A stretch of 7,932 nucleotides of DNA, from positions 1 to 7,932 of the forward strand of contig JABJFP010000012.1 of NCBI GenBank assembly GCA_018662715.1, written 5' to 3'. Positions 1 to 6,066 of the stretch are shown here, piece by piece. Every line of letters begins with the position of its first letter. Positions within the stretch are counted from its first letter, which is position 1. The translations under genes and the position numbers were made by a program. The notes beneath the pieces are model-generated. The model had not been told where the DNA came from, did no database searches, and worked only from the letters and a program-made list of their open reading frames with translations. This stretch comes from Methanobacteriota archaeon. Its GTDB lineage: Archaea; Thermoplasmatota; Poseidoniia; Poseidoniales; Poseidoniaceae.

Positions 1-357
1 TGTTGTAGCCTCATCTAAACGGCCAACCGTCACAAGGCGCTCATAGGTACTCGAATCAACGGCTTCTCTAAACAATTCAAATACGGACCGTTTCTTCAAC
101 GAGCGTTCTTGTTCACTCAAACGAGAGCAGAGGTATCCTCTCGGCTTGTAGAGCAGAAAGGTTGTGTGTTCCGAACCAAGTTCAAGACGCTGCCCTCTAT
201 ACTCTACGGGTTTTGTTTTGGGGTTGAATTGAAAACTGATTTCTTTGACAACTGAGCCATTGACGGTAACATCTCCGTCCCAAATGGCTTCCTTTACCTC
301 ACGCTTTGAGGAGAAGAATCCTGTCTTTGATAGAAACTGATGGAGTCGTAATTTCAT
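1..357 (-). CDS. RsuA/RluB-family rRNA pseudouridine synthase, N-terminal part (cut by window edge)
   Basis: The first 119 residues are visible; the gene continues past the left edge. Residues 3-50 form an S4 RNA-binding domain (start MKLRLHQFLSKTGFFSSKRE, later GDVTVNG). Next comes KPRGYLCSR at 71-79, the conserved strand at the start of the RsuA/RluB/RluE/RluF catalytic domain, and then VGRLDEAT at 111-118. The Asp of GRLD (residue 115) is the catalytic aspartate of this family, which converts a specific uridine of 16S or 23S rRNA to pseudouridine. Which rRNA site is modified cannot be told. The ATG at 357 matches the usual family N-terminus; an in-frame ATG at 369 would add four residues (MVDR), and a TGA closes the frame further upstream. 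The gene is head-to-head with the primase gene. This family is mainly bacterial, so in an archaeal genome it may be a lateral acquisition (inference). Confidence 0.87.
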   Translation of the reverse strand, partial: MKLRLHQFLSKTGFFSSKREVKEAIWDGDVTVNGSVVKEISFQFNPKTKPVEYRGQRLELGSEHTTFLLYKPRGYLCSRLSEQERSLKKRSVFELFREAVDSSTYERLVTVGRLDEATT

Positions 358-516
358 CCTGTCAACCATTTGCAAGGCGGCGTCTTTACCTCATCAAGGC
401 TCCGCTGAGTTCACCAGGAAACTCAAACGTTCTCGATGTTCAGGCACTGAGCGAGATGAATCTCATTAGTGGCGGAGGAAAAGATTGACACGGAGAACAT
501 CCTCAGAGGAACGACG
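358..516. other. Head-to-head intergenic region between the pseudouridine synthase and priS
   Basis: This gap of about 160 bases must carry the start signals of both divergent genes if they have their own promoters. I see no convincing TATA-like box. A small imperfect palindrome (GAGAT at 453-457 and ATCTC at 460-464) could be an operator, but it is too short to claim. The right end holds the Shine-Dalgarno-like AGAGGA used to choose the priS start. If the GTG at 469 were the true priS start, the gap would be shorter. Confidence 0.4.
505..510 (+). promoter_or_regulatory. Shine-Dalgarno-like site that decides the priS start
   Basis: AGAGGA lies six bases upstream of the ATG at 517. The alternative in-frame GTG at 469 has no comparable purine-rich site at the right distance. 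This favours translation from 517 and a 440-residue protein over a 456-residue one. Confidence 0.55.
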
Positions 517-1839
517 ATGTTTTCCAATGATGAACTCAAGGCGTGGTATAAGGCCACGCCAGTGGATTTGGATTGGCTAGAGAAGCCGTCTCGACATCAA
601 TTCAGATGGCGTCTTCCAAACGACCGATGGGTGACTTTACCACGTCAAATTAGCAATGAAGAGACTCTGCGAAAACAATTTGCAACCTACGCCCCTCGTG
701 ACCTCTATATTGGCACTTCTGCTTGGTTGAACCCAGTTGACCTACCACGATTGAAAGACCTTGATGTCCCAGCGCCAATACTTCTTGACCACTTGGTCGT
801 GTTTGATATTGACTTTCGACCGTTTTGCTATCGTAGATTGGAACGAGCAAGAGCGGTAACAAGTGGATTGCTGAAATGGCTTGATGAACACGAGGACCTT
901 TCGTTACAATACATCAGTTATAGCGGAGGTAAAGGCTTCCACCTTGTGTTAAGAGACAACGACCGTTCATTATTTGCGACTCCAGAACCACGACTACGAG
1001 AAGAGCGGGTAAGAGCATCTCGCCAGGCACTCTTGCAACGTGTTCTTGACGCAGGCTTTGAGGTCGATACAACCGTAACAGCAGACACAAGACGCATTAT
1101 TCGATTACCGGGTTCGCTCCACGGAACTACCGGTTGGTGTTGTACGAGAATATCCCGCAAGCAATTAAATCAGCCTCTTAAAACATGGAAGAAAACGCTC
1201 CCAAAGCACATACGTGGTCTGAAGATGAAACACTGGCCCATGGGAATCAAAGAGTTCCGACAACGTATCTCATCAAGCATGACGAGGCCGTTCAAAAGAA
1301 CATCTACGCCAAAACACATCCAAGCAAAAATAACCCGGAACTCGCCTGAATCTGTCAGCATGCAAATGAGCAGTCAAGTAATTGGTACGAAGGGCAGAAG
1401 TTCCCTGATGGCGTGGATTCCGGAACGATGGCGCGAGGGGCAGCGTGAGTTTTTTATCAAAAGCGTAACTGAAAAAGGCTGGTTCCCCATTTACCGATTC
1501 CAGCAAGGCCCTCATGAATTCATACTCATACCCCGAGCGATTCCAACCTCACAGTTGCGTAAGCAATTACCAAAACTTGGCTTACAGCGCCTTTCCACCG
1601 AGATCGTATCGTTAGGTCACTATTGGACCGACATGAGTCACCATCAGCCTGAGATGACCGAGCAAAACTCCGAACTTATTTTCAAAGGCCGGTGGGATGA
1701 AACCAACGATGCCGTGAGCAATGTCCCATGGTCTGCAACTCATATTGAGGCCCTCAAACGATTGGGAGTTGAGGTGTCAGCGAGGGGAGAAATTGCGGGA
1801 CGCCCTGAACCTGCAATGCGAATTGTTACAAAATTGTGA
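517..1839 (+). CDS. priS: Archaeal/eukaryotic-type DNA primase, small catalytic subunit, with C-terminal extension
   Basis: This is the catalytic subunit of the PriS-PriL primase, which makes primers for DNA replication. Numbering from the ATG at 517 (440 residues): a YAPRDLYIGTSAWLNP segment at about 58-73 matches the pre-catalytic PriS strand. VVFDID at 94-99 carries the metal-binding Asp97 and Asp99. YSGGKGFH at 135-142 is the nucleotide-binding motif with its His. VTADTRRIIRLPGSLHG at 187-203 gives the third acidic residue (Asp190) and the conserved RLPxSLHG. The cysteine-rich zinc knuckle that follows the DxD motif in Pyrococcus PriS is absent; only one Cys lies between DID and SGGKGFH. 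Residues about 206-294 are extremely basic, and 295-440 form a C-terminal part I do not recognise. The protein is longer than typical archaeal PriS (about 330-400). In the basic stretch another frame looks more coding (see findings), so the C-terminal half should be treated with care. A longer start, GTG at 469, is possible. Confidence 0.85.
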   Translation: MFSNDELKAWYKATPVDLDWLEKPSRHQFRWRLPNDRWVTLPRQISNEETLRKQFATYAPRDLYIGTSAWLNPVDLPRLKDLDVPAPILLDHLVVFDIDFRPFCYRRLERARAVTSGLLKWLDEHEDLSLQYISYSGGKGFHLVLRDNDRSLFATPEPRLREERVRASRQALLQRVLDAGFEVDTTVTADTRRIIRLPGSLHGTTGWCCTRISRKQLNQPLKTWKKTLPKHIRGLKMKHWPMGIKEFRQRISSSMTRPFKRTSTPKHIQAKITRNSPESVSMQMSSQVIGTKGRSSLMAWIPERWREGQREFFIKSVTEKGWFPIYRFQQGPHEFILIPRAIPTSQLRKQLPKLGLQRLSTEIVSLGHYWTDMSHHQPEMTEQNSELIFKGRWDETNDAVSNVPWSATHIEALKRLGVEVSARGEIAGRPEPAMRIVTKL

Positions 1840-1841
1840 AC

Positions 1842-1849
1842 ATTTATAT
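1842..1849 (+). promoter_or_regulatory. TATA-like box, possible promoter of the small downstream gene
   Basis: ATTTATAT lies just after the priS stop codon. If it is a TATA box, transcription would start near 1870-1875 and produce a leader of roughly 100 bases holding both hairpins described next. It is a short AT-rich match, so it could be chance. Confidence 0.3.
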
Positions 1850-1899
1850 GCCGCCAATTATGTGTTTTACTTGTCCAAGAGAGCTTAACGGCAATGACC

Positions 1900-1918
1900 T
1901 TCCCGATAATATCGGGGG
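1900..1918 (+). promoter_or_regulatory. First leader hairpin
   Basis: CCCGA (1902-1906) pairs with TCGGG (1912-1916) around a five-base TAATA loop. Two T-G wobbles at the base (1901 with 1917, 1900 with 1918) can extend it. No T-tract follows, so it is not a bacterial-type terminator. It sits about ten bases before a second, stronger hairpin. Confidence 0.5.
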
Positions 1919-1927
1919 AATCCAACC

Positions 1928-1956
1928 GATTGCGGGACTCGGACAGTCCCGCAATC
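1928..1956 (+). promoter_or_regulatory. Second leader hairpin, perfect 12-bp stem
   Basis: GATTGCGGGACT (1928-1939) and AGTCCCGCAATC (1945-1956) are perfect reverse complements around the five-base loop CGGAC. A perfect 12-bp inverted repeat with a short loop is unlikely by chance in a window of this size. No T-tract follows. It ends 14 bases before the ATG at 1971, so it could act as a structured 5' leader, an RNA-processing site or a protein-binding operator. Which of these is unknown. Confidence 0.65.
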
Positions 1957-1970
1957 ACGAGTTGATTCAA

Positions 1971-2228
1971 ATGGGAATTTTCAATTTCATCCTCAAGATT
2001 CTCAAAGGCGAAGGTAACCTCGGCGCGACCCAAAGTTACTCCTTTGACAGTCGGCGAACGACCGGTGGTTCAGGCAATGGATATGACAGAGTCATGGGCA
2101 TGTCGGGTGTCGCCCCTGGAGCAAGTGAAGACGATGTGCGCAGAGGTCTTGAAGCAGATAATTTCACACCTGACTCAATCGACCTTCTCTTTGCGTCTTC
2201 AACGTTTAGAAAAATGATGAACTGGTAA
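1971..2228 (+). CDS. Small hypothetical protein, 85 residues
   Basis: I do not recognise this protein. It begins MGIFNFILKILKGEG, a short amphipathic helix, followed by a Ser/Gly-rich, likely flexible stretch (residues 16-45). A predicted helical C-terminal part follows, SEDDVRRGLEADNFTPDSID at 52-71 and then LLFASSTFRKMMNW. The pattern of SEDDVRRGLEA followed by DSIDLLF loosely resembles a UBA-like three-helix segment, but this is weak. The open frame extends upstream to a GTG at 1836 overlapping the priS stop. The translation before 1971 crosses both hairpins and looks non-coding, so the ATG at 1971 is preferred, although it has no clear Shine-Dalgarno site. A good terminator directly after the stop supports a real transcript. 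It lies on the same strand as priS and may be co-transcribed with it. Confidence 0.5.
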   Translation: MGIFNFILKILKGEGNLGATQSYSFDSRRTTGGSGNGYDRVMGMSGVAPGASEDDVRRGLEADNFTPDSIDLLFASSTFRKMMNW

Positions 2229-2240
2229 TTTCATCGCCCT

Positions 2241-2277
2241 GACCAACAGGATAAAGGGATTGCTGGTCTTTTTATTT
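2241..2277 (+). terminator. Hairpin plus T-tract terminator after the small gene
   Basis: GACCAACAG (2241-2249) pairs with TTGCTGGTC (2260-2268): five perfect pairs, one A-C mismatch, two more pairs and a G-T wobble. TTTTTATTT (2269-2277) follows immediately. It starts 12 bases after the small gene's stop, in the short gap before the convergent surface-protein gene. It would end plus-strand transcription; the opposite strand lacks a matching T-tract after the hairpin. Confidence 0.65.
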
Positions 2278-2292
2278 AGAATTAAATTGGGG

Positions 2293-5200
2293 TCACTTGT
2301 TGCTGACCCATTGCCCAGTAGCAGGATCTCTGTAGAACTGGTTCCCTGTACCCGCAGGGAATTCAATCCATTCCTTCCCATCCTCCCTCATCGACCCTCG
2401 CATTGCGTATTCTGGAGTCACCGACGTAGCAAGGAGTTCGGGTTCCTTTCTGCGGGACATGAAGAAACCTGCCAACCCCAAGACACCGACAGTGACAGCA
2501 GCAATGAGCATCCAATTAGAGAAGAGAGTAGAGTCGCCGCCAGATGCAGCACTTGAACCAATTTGACGTTGTGAACATCCCACTTGGTTGGCAACCTCAT
2601 TTGTTGGGGTCTTTGCACACTCATCAACGGCGTCGTTAATTCCGTCTGCATCTGTATCTCTCTGCCAACTTGAACATCCATCTGGTGAAATATCAGAATT
2701 CACCGAACCGGGACACTGGTCTCTAGAATTAGTAACGCCATCTGAGTCCTCGTCTTGTTGGTCCCATGAGCAACCGTTCGCATTCACAGTTTCATTTTCT
2801 GAAGTTTCGGGACATGTATCGCTCCCTGTGCAGTTTGAAGGGCCAGTTGAAGGGCGACCTGCATCGCAAATAGAATCCAAATCCGAATCGACTTGAAGGT
2901 CTGCACATCCGAATTCATCAACCGAAGAGTTCGTGGCGGTGAGAGGACACTGGTCAAAGAAATCGTTCAATGAATCTCCGTCAGTATCCCGTTGCTTTTC
3001 TCCACAACCATCAGAATTTGGGCTCTCTTCAGAAGATGTTTCGGGACAACTATCAATTCCATTTGGAACCTCATCTTCGTCTTCGTCTTGCTGCTCCCAA
3101 CTGCAACCGTCCACGTCTGGAATATTTCCTTGGGTCGTCTTCGGACATAGGTCAATTCCCTGGCATTGGGAAGGGCCGTTGCTTAATGCACCTTGGTCAC
3201 ATACTCCGTCAGAGTCTTTGTCCACTTGAATATCAGAGCATCCGCTTTCATCAATTAGTGCGAGATATGCCGTATTTGTACACAGGTCCAAACCGTTCGG
3301 AACACCATCCTCATCATCGTCGAGTTGTTCCCAACTGCAACCGTCTTCATTTGAAAACTCCTCCAAATTCGTGCTTGGACAAAAGTCCGATACATCTTGG
3401 ACACCGTCCCCGTCCGAATCAGGCTGCCAGAGGTAATATCCTTGCTCATGGTATTCGTTATCATCATCCACGTACGTCAAAAACGATGTTTGATTTGGAA
3501 AGAAGACTGGCCTTCCCATTGATGTATTGATGTAATCTGGAGACAAGGCAAGTTGCAGACTTCCATTTTCATCAACAAAGTATGTTTGCATGGACGAATT
3601 GTAATTCCATTGTTCACTGTATGAAGCATTCACGAGCAGAACATACAGAAGTTCGCTGCTTCTTGAAAATTCAAGCGACAGCTGCAACGGCCCAGAATAA
3701 TAACCGTTGTCCTCTTCAAATGAGATGATGGATCTGAAGAAAAATGATTCCATGGAATATGTCCGAATGGTTTCGTCCGAATAGACATAAAGGCTGTCTC
3801 CGTCCGGAGAAAGAAGCAAGTTTTCAGCATCTTCTATTGCCCTACTTTGGAGCATATATCCGTCGTTTAAATCCCATAAATTCAGAGACCTGCTCGTAAG
3901 ACCAATGAGCGAAGTTCCATCGTGCGTGAAGATAAGTGTTCTAGGGTAATGGTCTTCATCCTCAAACGCTATTTCATGTGTTGTGAGGTCGATCACTACG
4001 GTACTCCCTGAGTAACTGCTGGCGGAATACATAGACGCCGCCAGATGTGTCCCTCCCGGACTCACCACGGGATAGCGAAGCGAAGAACAGTCGTTGCTCA
4101 CCAAATAATCCCAAGAAATCGTATCGTTAACACTGTCCCACAAATAGTATCCACATTCAGCATCACGCCAATAACTGCTATCCCATATAATCAACACATC
4201 TACACCGTTTGGCATCCACAAATAATTGTTAATGTCTCGACTTTCATTATCAAATGTATGTTCTTTAACCAACGAGAGTGTTTCATCCCTAAGCATGATG
4301 CGATCTGTTTCTTCTGTCAACGCACGCTCTCCGGTAGGAGACCATGTTAGGCCCGTCATAGTATCAGCGCTCATCGGTTGTGATGACATTGCCCACGATA
4401 GTATGTTTGGACAAGCCGAAACATCGTAAAGCGGACAGTTGTCTTGAGCGTCGACAACCCCATCTCCGTCAACGTCACGTTGGTTGCTGCTGCAACCGTA
4501 GATGTTACTAAATTCGGTAAGAGGCGTTTCGGGACAGATGTCGTCCGAGTCGGAAACACCGTCTTCATCACTGTCCTGCAACTGGGCGATAGAACAGCCA
4601 CTGCTGTCAGCACTATCACTGGTTTTGGTTCTCGGGCAAATATCATCACGGTCGTTAACCCCATCAAAGTCAGTATCCTTTTGACTCAGCCCACAGCCCT
4701 TTGCATCAGCGTCTTCATCTTCTGAAGTAGAAGGGCAGATGTCCTGCAGATTTGCTACGCCGTCTGAATCATCATCAGGCATCCATCCTGAAAGATATGT
4801 CTCATAGCAGCGTTCATGAAGAACGAGAAGTTCTCCATCATCGGAAGCAAATTTAAATTGTATCGCTCCATCATAATAACAAGAACCTCTTGGTCCAGTG
4901 ACCGATGAGATTTCCTGCCAGTTGCTCGTAGAATAAATGTCATAGTCATCTCCATTTTGGAACATGATGGAATCTGAATTAGAGGAAAATGAAACAGGTC
5001 CCGATGCCGATGAAGAAGAAAACTCCAAACTGTAATCTGAGGTTGAATAAGCAGACACACCATACTCAGAACCCATCACAAGATAGTCACCATCTGGGTC
5101 TACAGACAGTGGCCCAACCCCGGTGTTTTGTGTCAGAGTAAAGCTTCGCTTCATGACCCACTGATAACCTACAAACGGGATGTTTTCAAACTCGTATTCA

Positions 5201-5910
5201 TTTCCGGTGGCATCGTTGTTCACGTACCAAAGGATGTCTTCAGTCGGATGATGAACGGCATAGAGTCCTGTAGAAGAGGTTCCTGTCACTTCTTCCCAAT
5301 CTGGCCCCTCATACATTTTTCCACCGTCTTCACCGGTCATAAAAAGAATCCTTTCTCCATCTCCCGACCACGTAATTCCGTTGATGCCGTAGTAGTAGCT
5401 GTTTTCCGTTTGGACATTGCCAGAAAATACTTCCTCCCAGTCCGAAGTACGATAGATTTCAAAATCTAGATCACCATAAGCAACCAAGTAACTTCCATCC
5501 GGAGAAAACTCCAACAAATCGATACTTATGTCCGATTCCACGGATTCAATAAGTACGTTCCAATCTGAATTGTGGTAGATGGTGATGGAAGATTCGGCGT
5601 AATTTGGGCAATCAAGCGTTGCAATATAATCCGAATGTATGTCATAATCAAACGTTGGATCGCAATACCTTGGTTCAACCAATTGTTGGCGAGCCACCGC
5701 CCAATCGCCATCATGGACATCATCTCTCCCGGAAGAATCAAAAAATGGAATGTCATCAACAAATCCCGTTGTTGAATGCTGGAGTGGAGCAGTACAGAGA
5801 AGCATAAGCGCTGCGAGTATGATTGCTATTGTCGCATTGAATCTAGCGAGACCACCGCCCGAACGATGATTTTGTAAGAGAGTAGCGGCATACCTCACGG
5901 TCATCATCAT
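2293..5910 (-). CDS. Giant membrane-anchored surface protein with two beta-propeller-like regions and two thrombospondin type 3 arrays
   Basis: This 1205-residue protein has a signal peptide (basic n-region with R16 and R23, hydrophobic core about 27-39). Residues about 75-375 are propeller-like, with repeated SPDGxYLV and Y-x-TSDW/TSNW blade motifs. Residues 378-500 are thrombospondin type 3 (TSP3) repeats with DxDxDG calcium-binding loops and paired Cys in xxCP and GCS. Residues about 502-828 are a second WD40/YVTN-like region (LTWSPTGERAL, VVSPGGTHLA, LLSPDGDSLYVYS). Residues 829-1113 are a longer TSP3 array. After a Ser/Gly linker, 1130-1151 is a membrane helix followed by MSRRK, then a 50-residue cytoplasmic tail. 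The ectodomain should be calcium-stiffened, disulfide-bonded and outside the cell; adhesion, polymer binding or envelope structure are plausible roles, but none is shown. ATGs at 5910, 5907 and 5904 are all possible starts. It is convergent with the small gene and divergent from tspO. Confidence 0.95.
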   Translation of the reverse strand: MMMTVRYAATLLQNHRSGGGLARFNATIAIILAALMLLCTAPLQHSTTGFVDDIPFFDSSGRDDVHDGDWAVARQQLVEPRYCDPTFDYDIHSDYIATLDCPNYAESSITIYHNSDWNVLIESVESDISIDLLEFSPDGSYLVAYGDLDFEIYRTSDWEEVFSGNVQTENSYYYGINGITWSGDGERILFMTGEDGGKMYEGPDWEEVTGTSSTGLYAVHHPTEDILWYVNNDATGNEYEFENIPFVGYQWVMKRSFTLTQNTGVGPLSVDPDGDYLVMGSEYGVSAYSTSDYSLEFSSSSASGPVSFSSNSDSIMFQNGDDYDIYSTSNWQEISSVTGPRGSCYYDGAIQFKFASDDGELLVLHERCYETYLSGWMPDDDSDGVANLQDICPSTSEDEDADAKGCGLSQKDTDFDGVNDRDDICPRTKTSDSADSSGCSIAQLQDSDEDGVSDSDDICPETPLTEFSNIYGCSSNQRDVDGDGVVDAQDNCPLYDVSACPNILSWAMSSQPMSADTMTGLTWSPTGERALTEETDRIMLRDETLSLVKEHTFDNESRDINNYLWMPNGVDVLIIWDSSYWRDAECGYYLWDSVNDTISWDYLVSNDCSSLRYPVVSPGGTHLAASMYSASSYSGSTVVIDLTTHEIAFEDEDHYPRTLIFTHDGTSLIGLTSRSLNLWDLNDGYMLQSRAIEDAENLLLSPDGDSLYVYSDETIRTYSMESFFFRSIISFEEDNGYYSGPLQLSLEFSRSSELLYVLLVNASYSEQWNYNSSMQTYFVDENGSLQLALSPDYINTSMGRPVFFPNQTSFLTYVDDDNEYHEQGYYLWQPDSDGDGVQDVSDFCPSTNLEEFSNEDGCSWEQLDDDEDGVPNGLDLCTNTAYLALIDESGCSDIQVDKDSDGVCDQGALSNGPSQCQGIDLCPKTTQGNIPDVDGCSWEQQDEDEDEVPNGIDSCPETSSEESPNSDGCGEKQRDTDGDSLNDFFDQCPLTATNSSVDEFGCADLQVDSDLDSICDAGRPSTGPSNCTGSDTCPETSENETVNANGCSWDQQDEDSDGVTNSRDQCPGSVNSDISPDGCSSWQRDTDADGINDAVDECAKTPTNEVANQVGCSQRQIGSSAASGGDSTLFSNWMLIAAVTVGVLGLAGFFMSRRKEPELLATSVTPEYAMRGSMREDGKEWIEFPAGTGNQFYRDPATGQWVSNK
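2305..2370 (-). other. WW-like motif in the cytoplasmic tail of the surface protein
   Basis: Codons for residues about 1181-1201 hold W1181 and W1201 with G1187, F1192-Y1193-R1194 and the TGQW end between them. The pattern Trp, then an aromatic strand, then TGxxW recalls the WW fold, in which two Trp about 20-23 residues apart flank a Tyr-Tyr pair. The spacing here is 20. This is resemblance by eye only; the segment could also be a lineage-specific tail motif with no WW fold. Confidence 0.35.
2587..3252 (-). repeat. Tandem duplication of a 111-residue TSP3 unit inside the surface-protein gene
   Basis: Residues 887-997 and 998-1108 line up with an exact period of 111. DESGCSDIQVDKDSDGVCDQ aligns with DEFGCADLQVDSDLDSICDA, then NGPSQC with TGPSNC, DGCSWEQQDEDEDE with NGCSWDQQDEDSDG, and QRDTDGDSLND with QRDTDADGIND. 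Each unit has an unusual first repeat with an inserted xGPSxC loop. The copies have diverged at the residue level, so the duplication is not recent. Confidence 0.8.
4411..4779 (-). repeat. First TSP3 repeat array between the two propeller-like regions
   Basis: Codons for residues 378-500 hold four TSP3 repeats, beginning DDDSDGVANLQDICP, DTDFDGVNDRDDICP, DSDEDGVSDSDDICP and DVDGDGVVDAQDNCP. Each acidic loop would bind calcium, and each repeat brings one CP cysteine plus, in three cases, a GCS/GCG cysteine. The array probably forms a stiff connector between the flanking propeller-like regions. Confidence 0.85.
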
Positions 5911-5922
5911 AAATTCGCATGG

Positions 5923-5945
5923 TGAATTAATTTAGTTATTTCCCC
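5923..5945 (-). promoter_or_regulatory. Likely promoter (BRE/TATA-like) of the surface-protein gene
   Basis: Read on the minus strand, a purine run GGGGAAA is followed by the AT-rich TAACTAAATTAATT, ending about a dozen bases before the ATG at 5910. Archaeal TATA boxes lie about 25 bases upstream of the transcription start, so this placement implies a leaderless or nearly leaderless mRNA, which fits the absence of a Shine-Dalgarno site before 5910. Confidence 0.45.
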
Positions 5946-6025
5946 TGCAAAGAGATTGCTGTGAACCAAAAAATCAACGAACTCTATGGACCCCAGAGAT
6001 GATTCCTGCTCATATGGTGAACAAG

Positions 6026-6037
6026 TTATTAAAAATA
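6026..6037 (+). promoter_or_regulatory. TATA-like box of tspO
   Basis: TTATTAAAAATA lies about 30-40 bases upstream of the ATG at 6067. Transcription would then start near 6055-6060, giving a very short leader. This position inside the longer open frame argues against a start at 5986 and supports 6067. Confidence 0.45.
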
Positions 6038-6066
6038 CGGAACGGCGTTTTATCTATGAAGCAATA

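Noticed and set aside
306..488. Plus-strand 60-codon open frame at the left
   Set aside because: It is antisense to the start of the pseudouridine synthase and its upstream region, and its translation has no family-like pattern.
1836..1970. Upstream extension of the small gene from a GTG overlapping the priS stop
   Set aside because: The extension runs through both hairpins and its composition does not look like protein; the ATG at 1971 begins the protein-like part. It remains possible if homologues conserve it.
2572..3426. Repetitive DNA in this region as a possible CRISPR or satellite array
   Set aside because: The periodicity is protein-level TSP3 repeats in one long reading frame, with diverged DNA and no identical repeat-spacer pattern.
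2260..5807. Several plus-strand open frames opposite the surface-protein gene
   Set aside because: They are shadows of a single 1205-codon gene whose domains are clear; none has a recognisable motif.
5904..5920. ATG at 5920 on the minus strand upstream of the surface-protein gene
   Set aside because: It is out of frame with the large gene and gives no recognisable product; the three consecutive ATGs at 5910-5904 fit the signal peptide.
5986..6066. Longer tspO start
   Set aside because: The added 27 residues are polar, do not supply the missing helix, and contain the likely TATA box.
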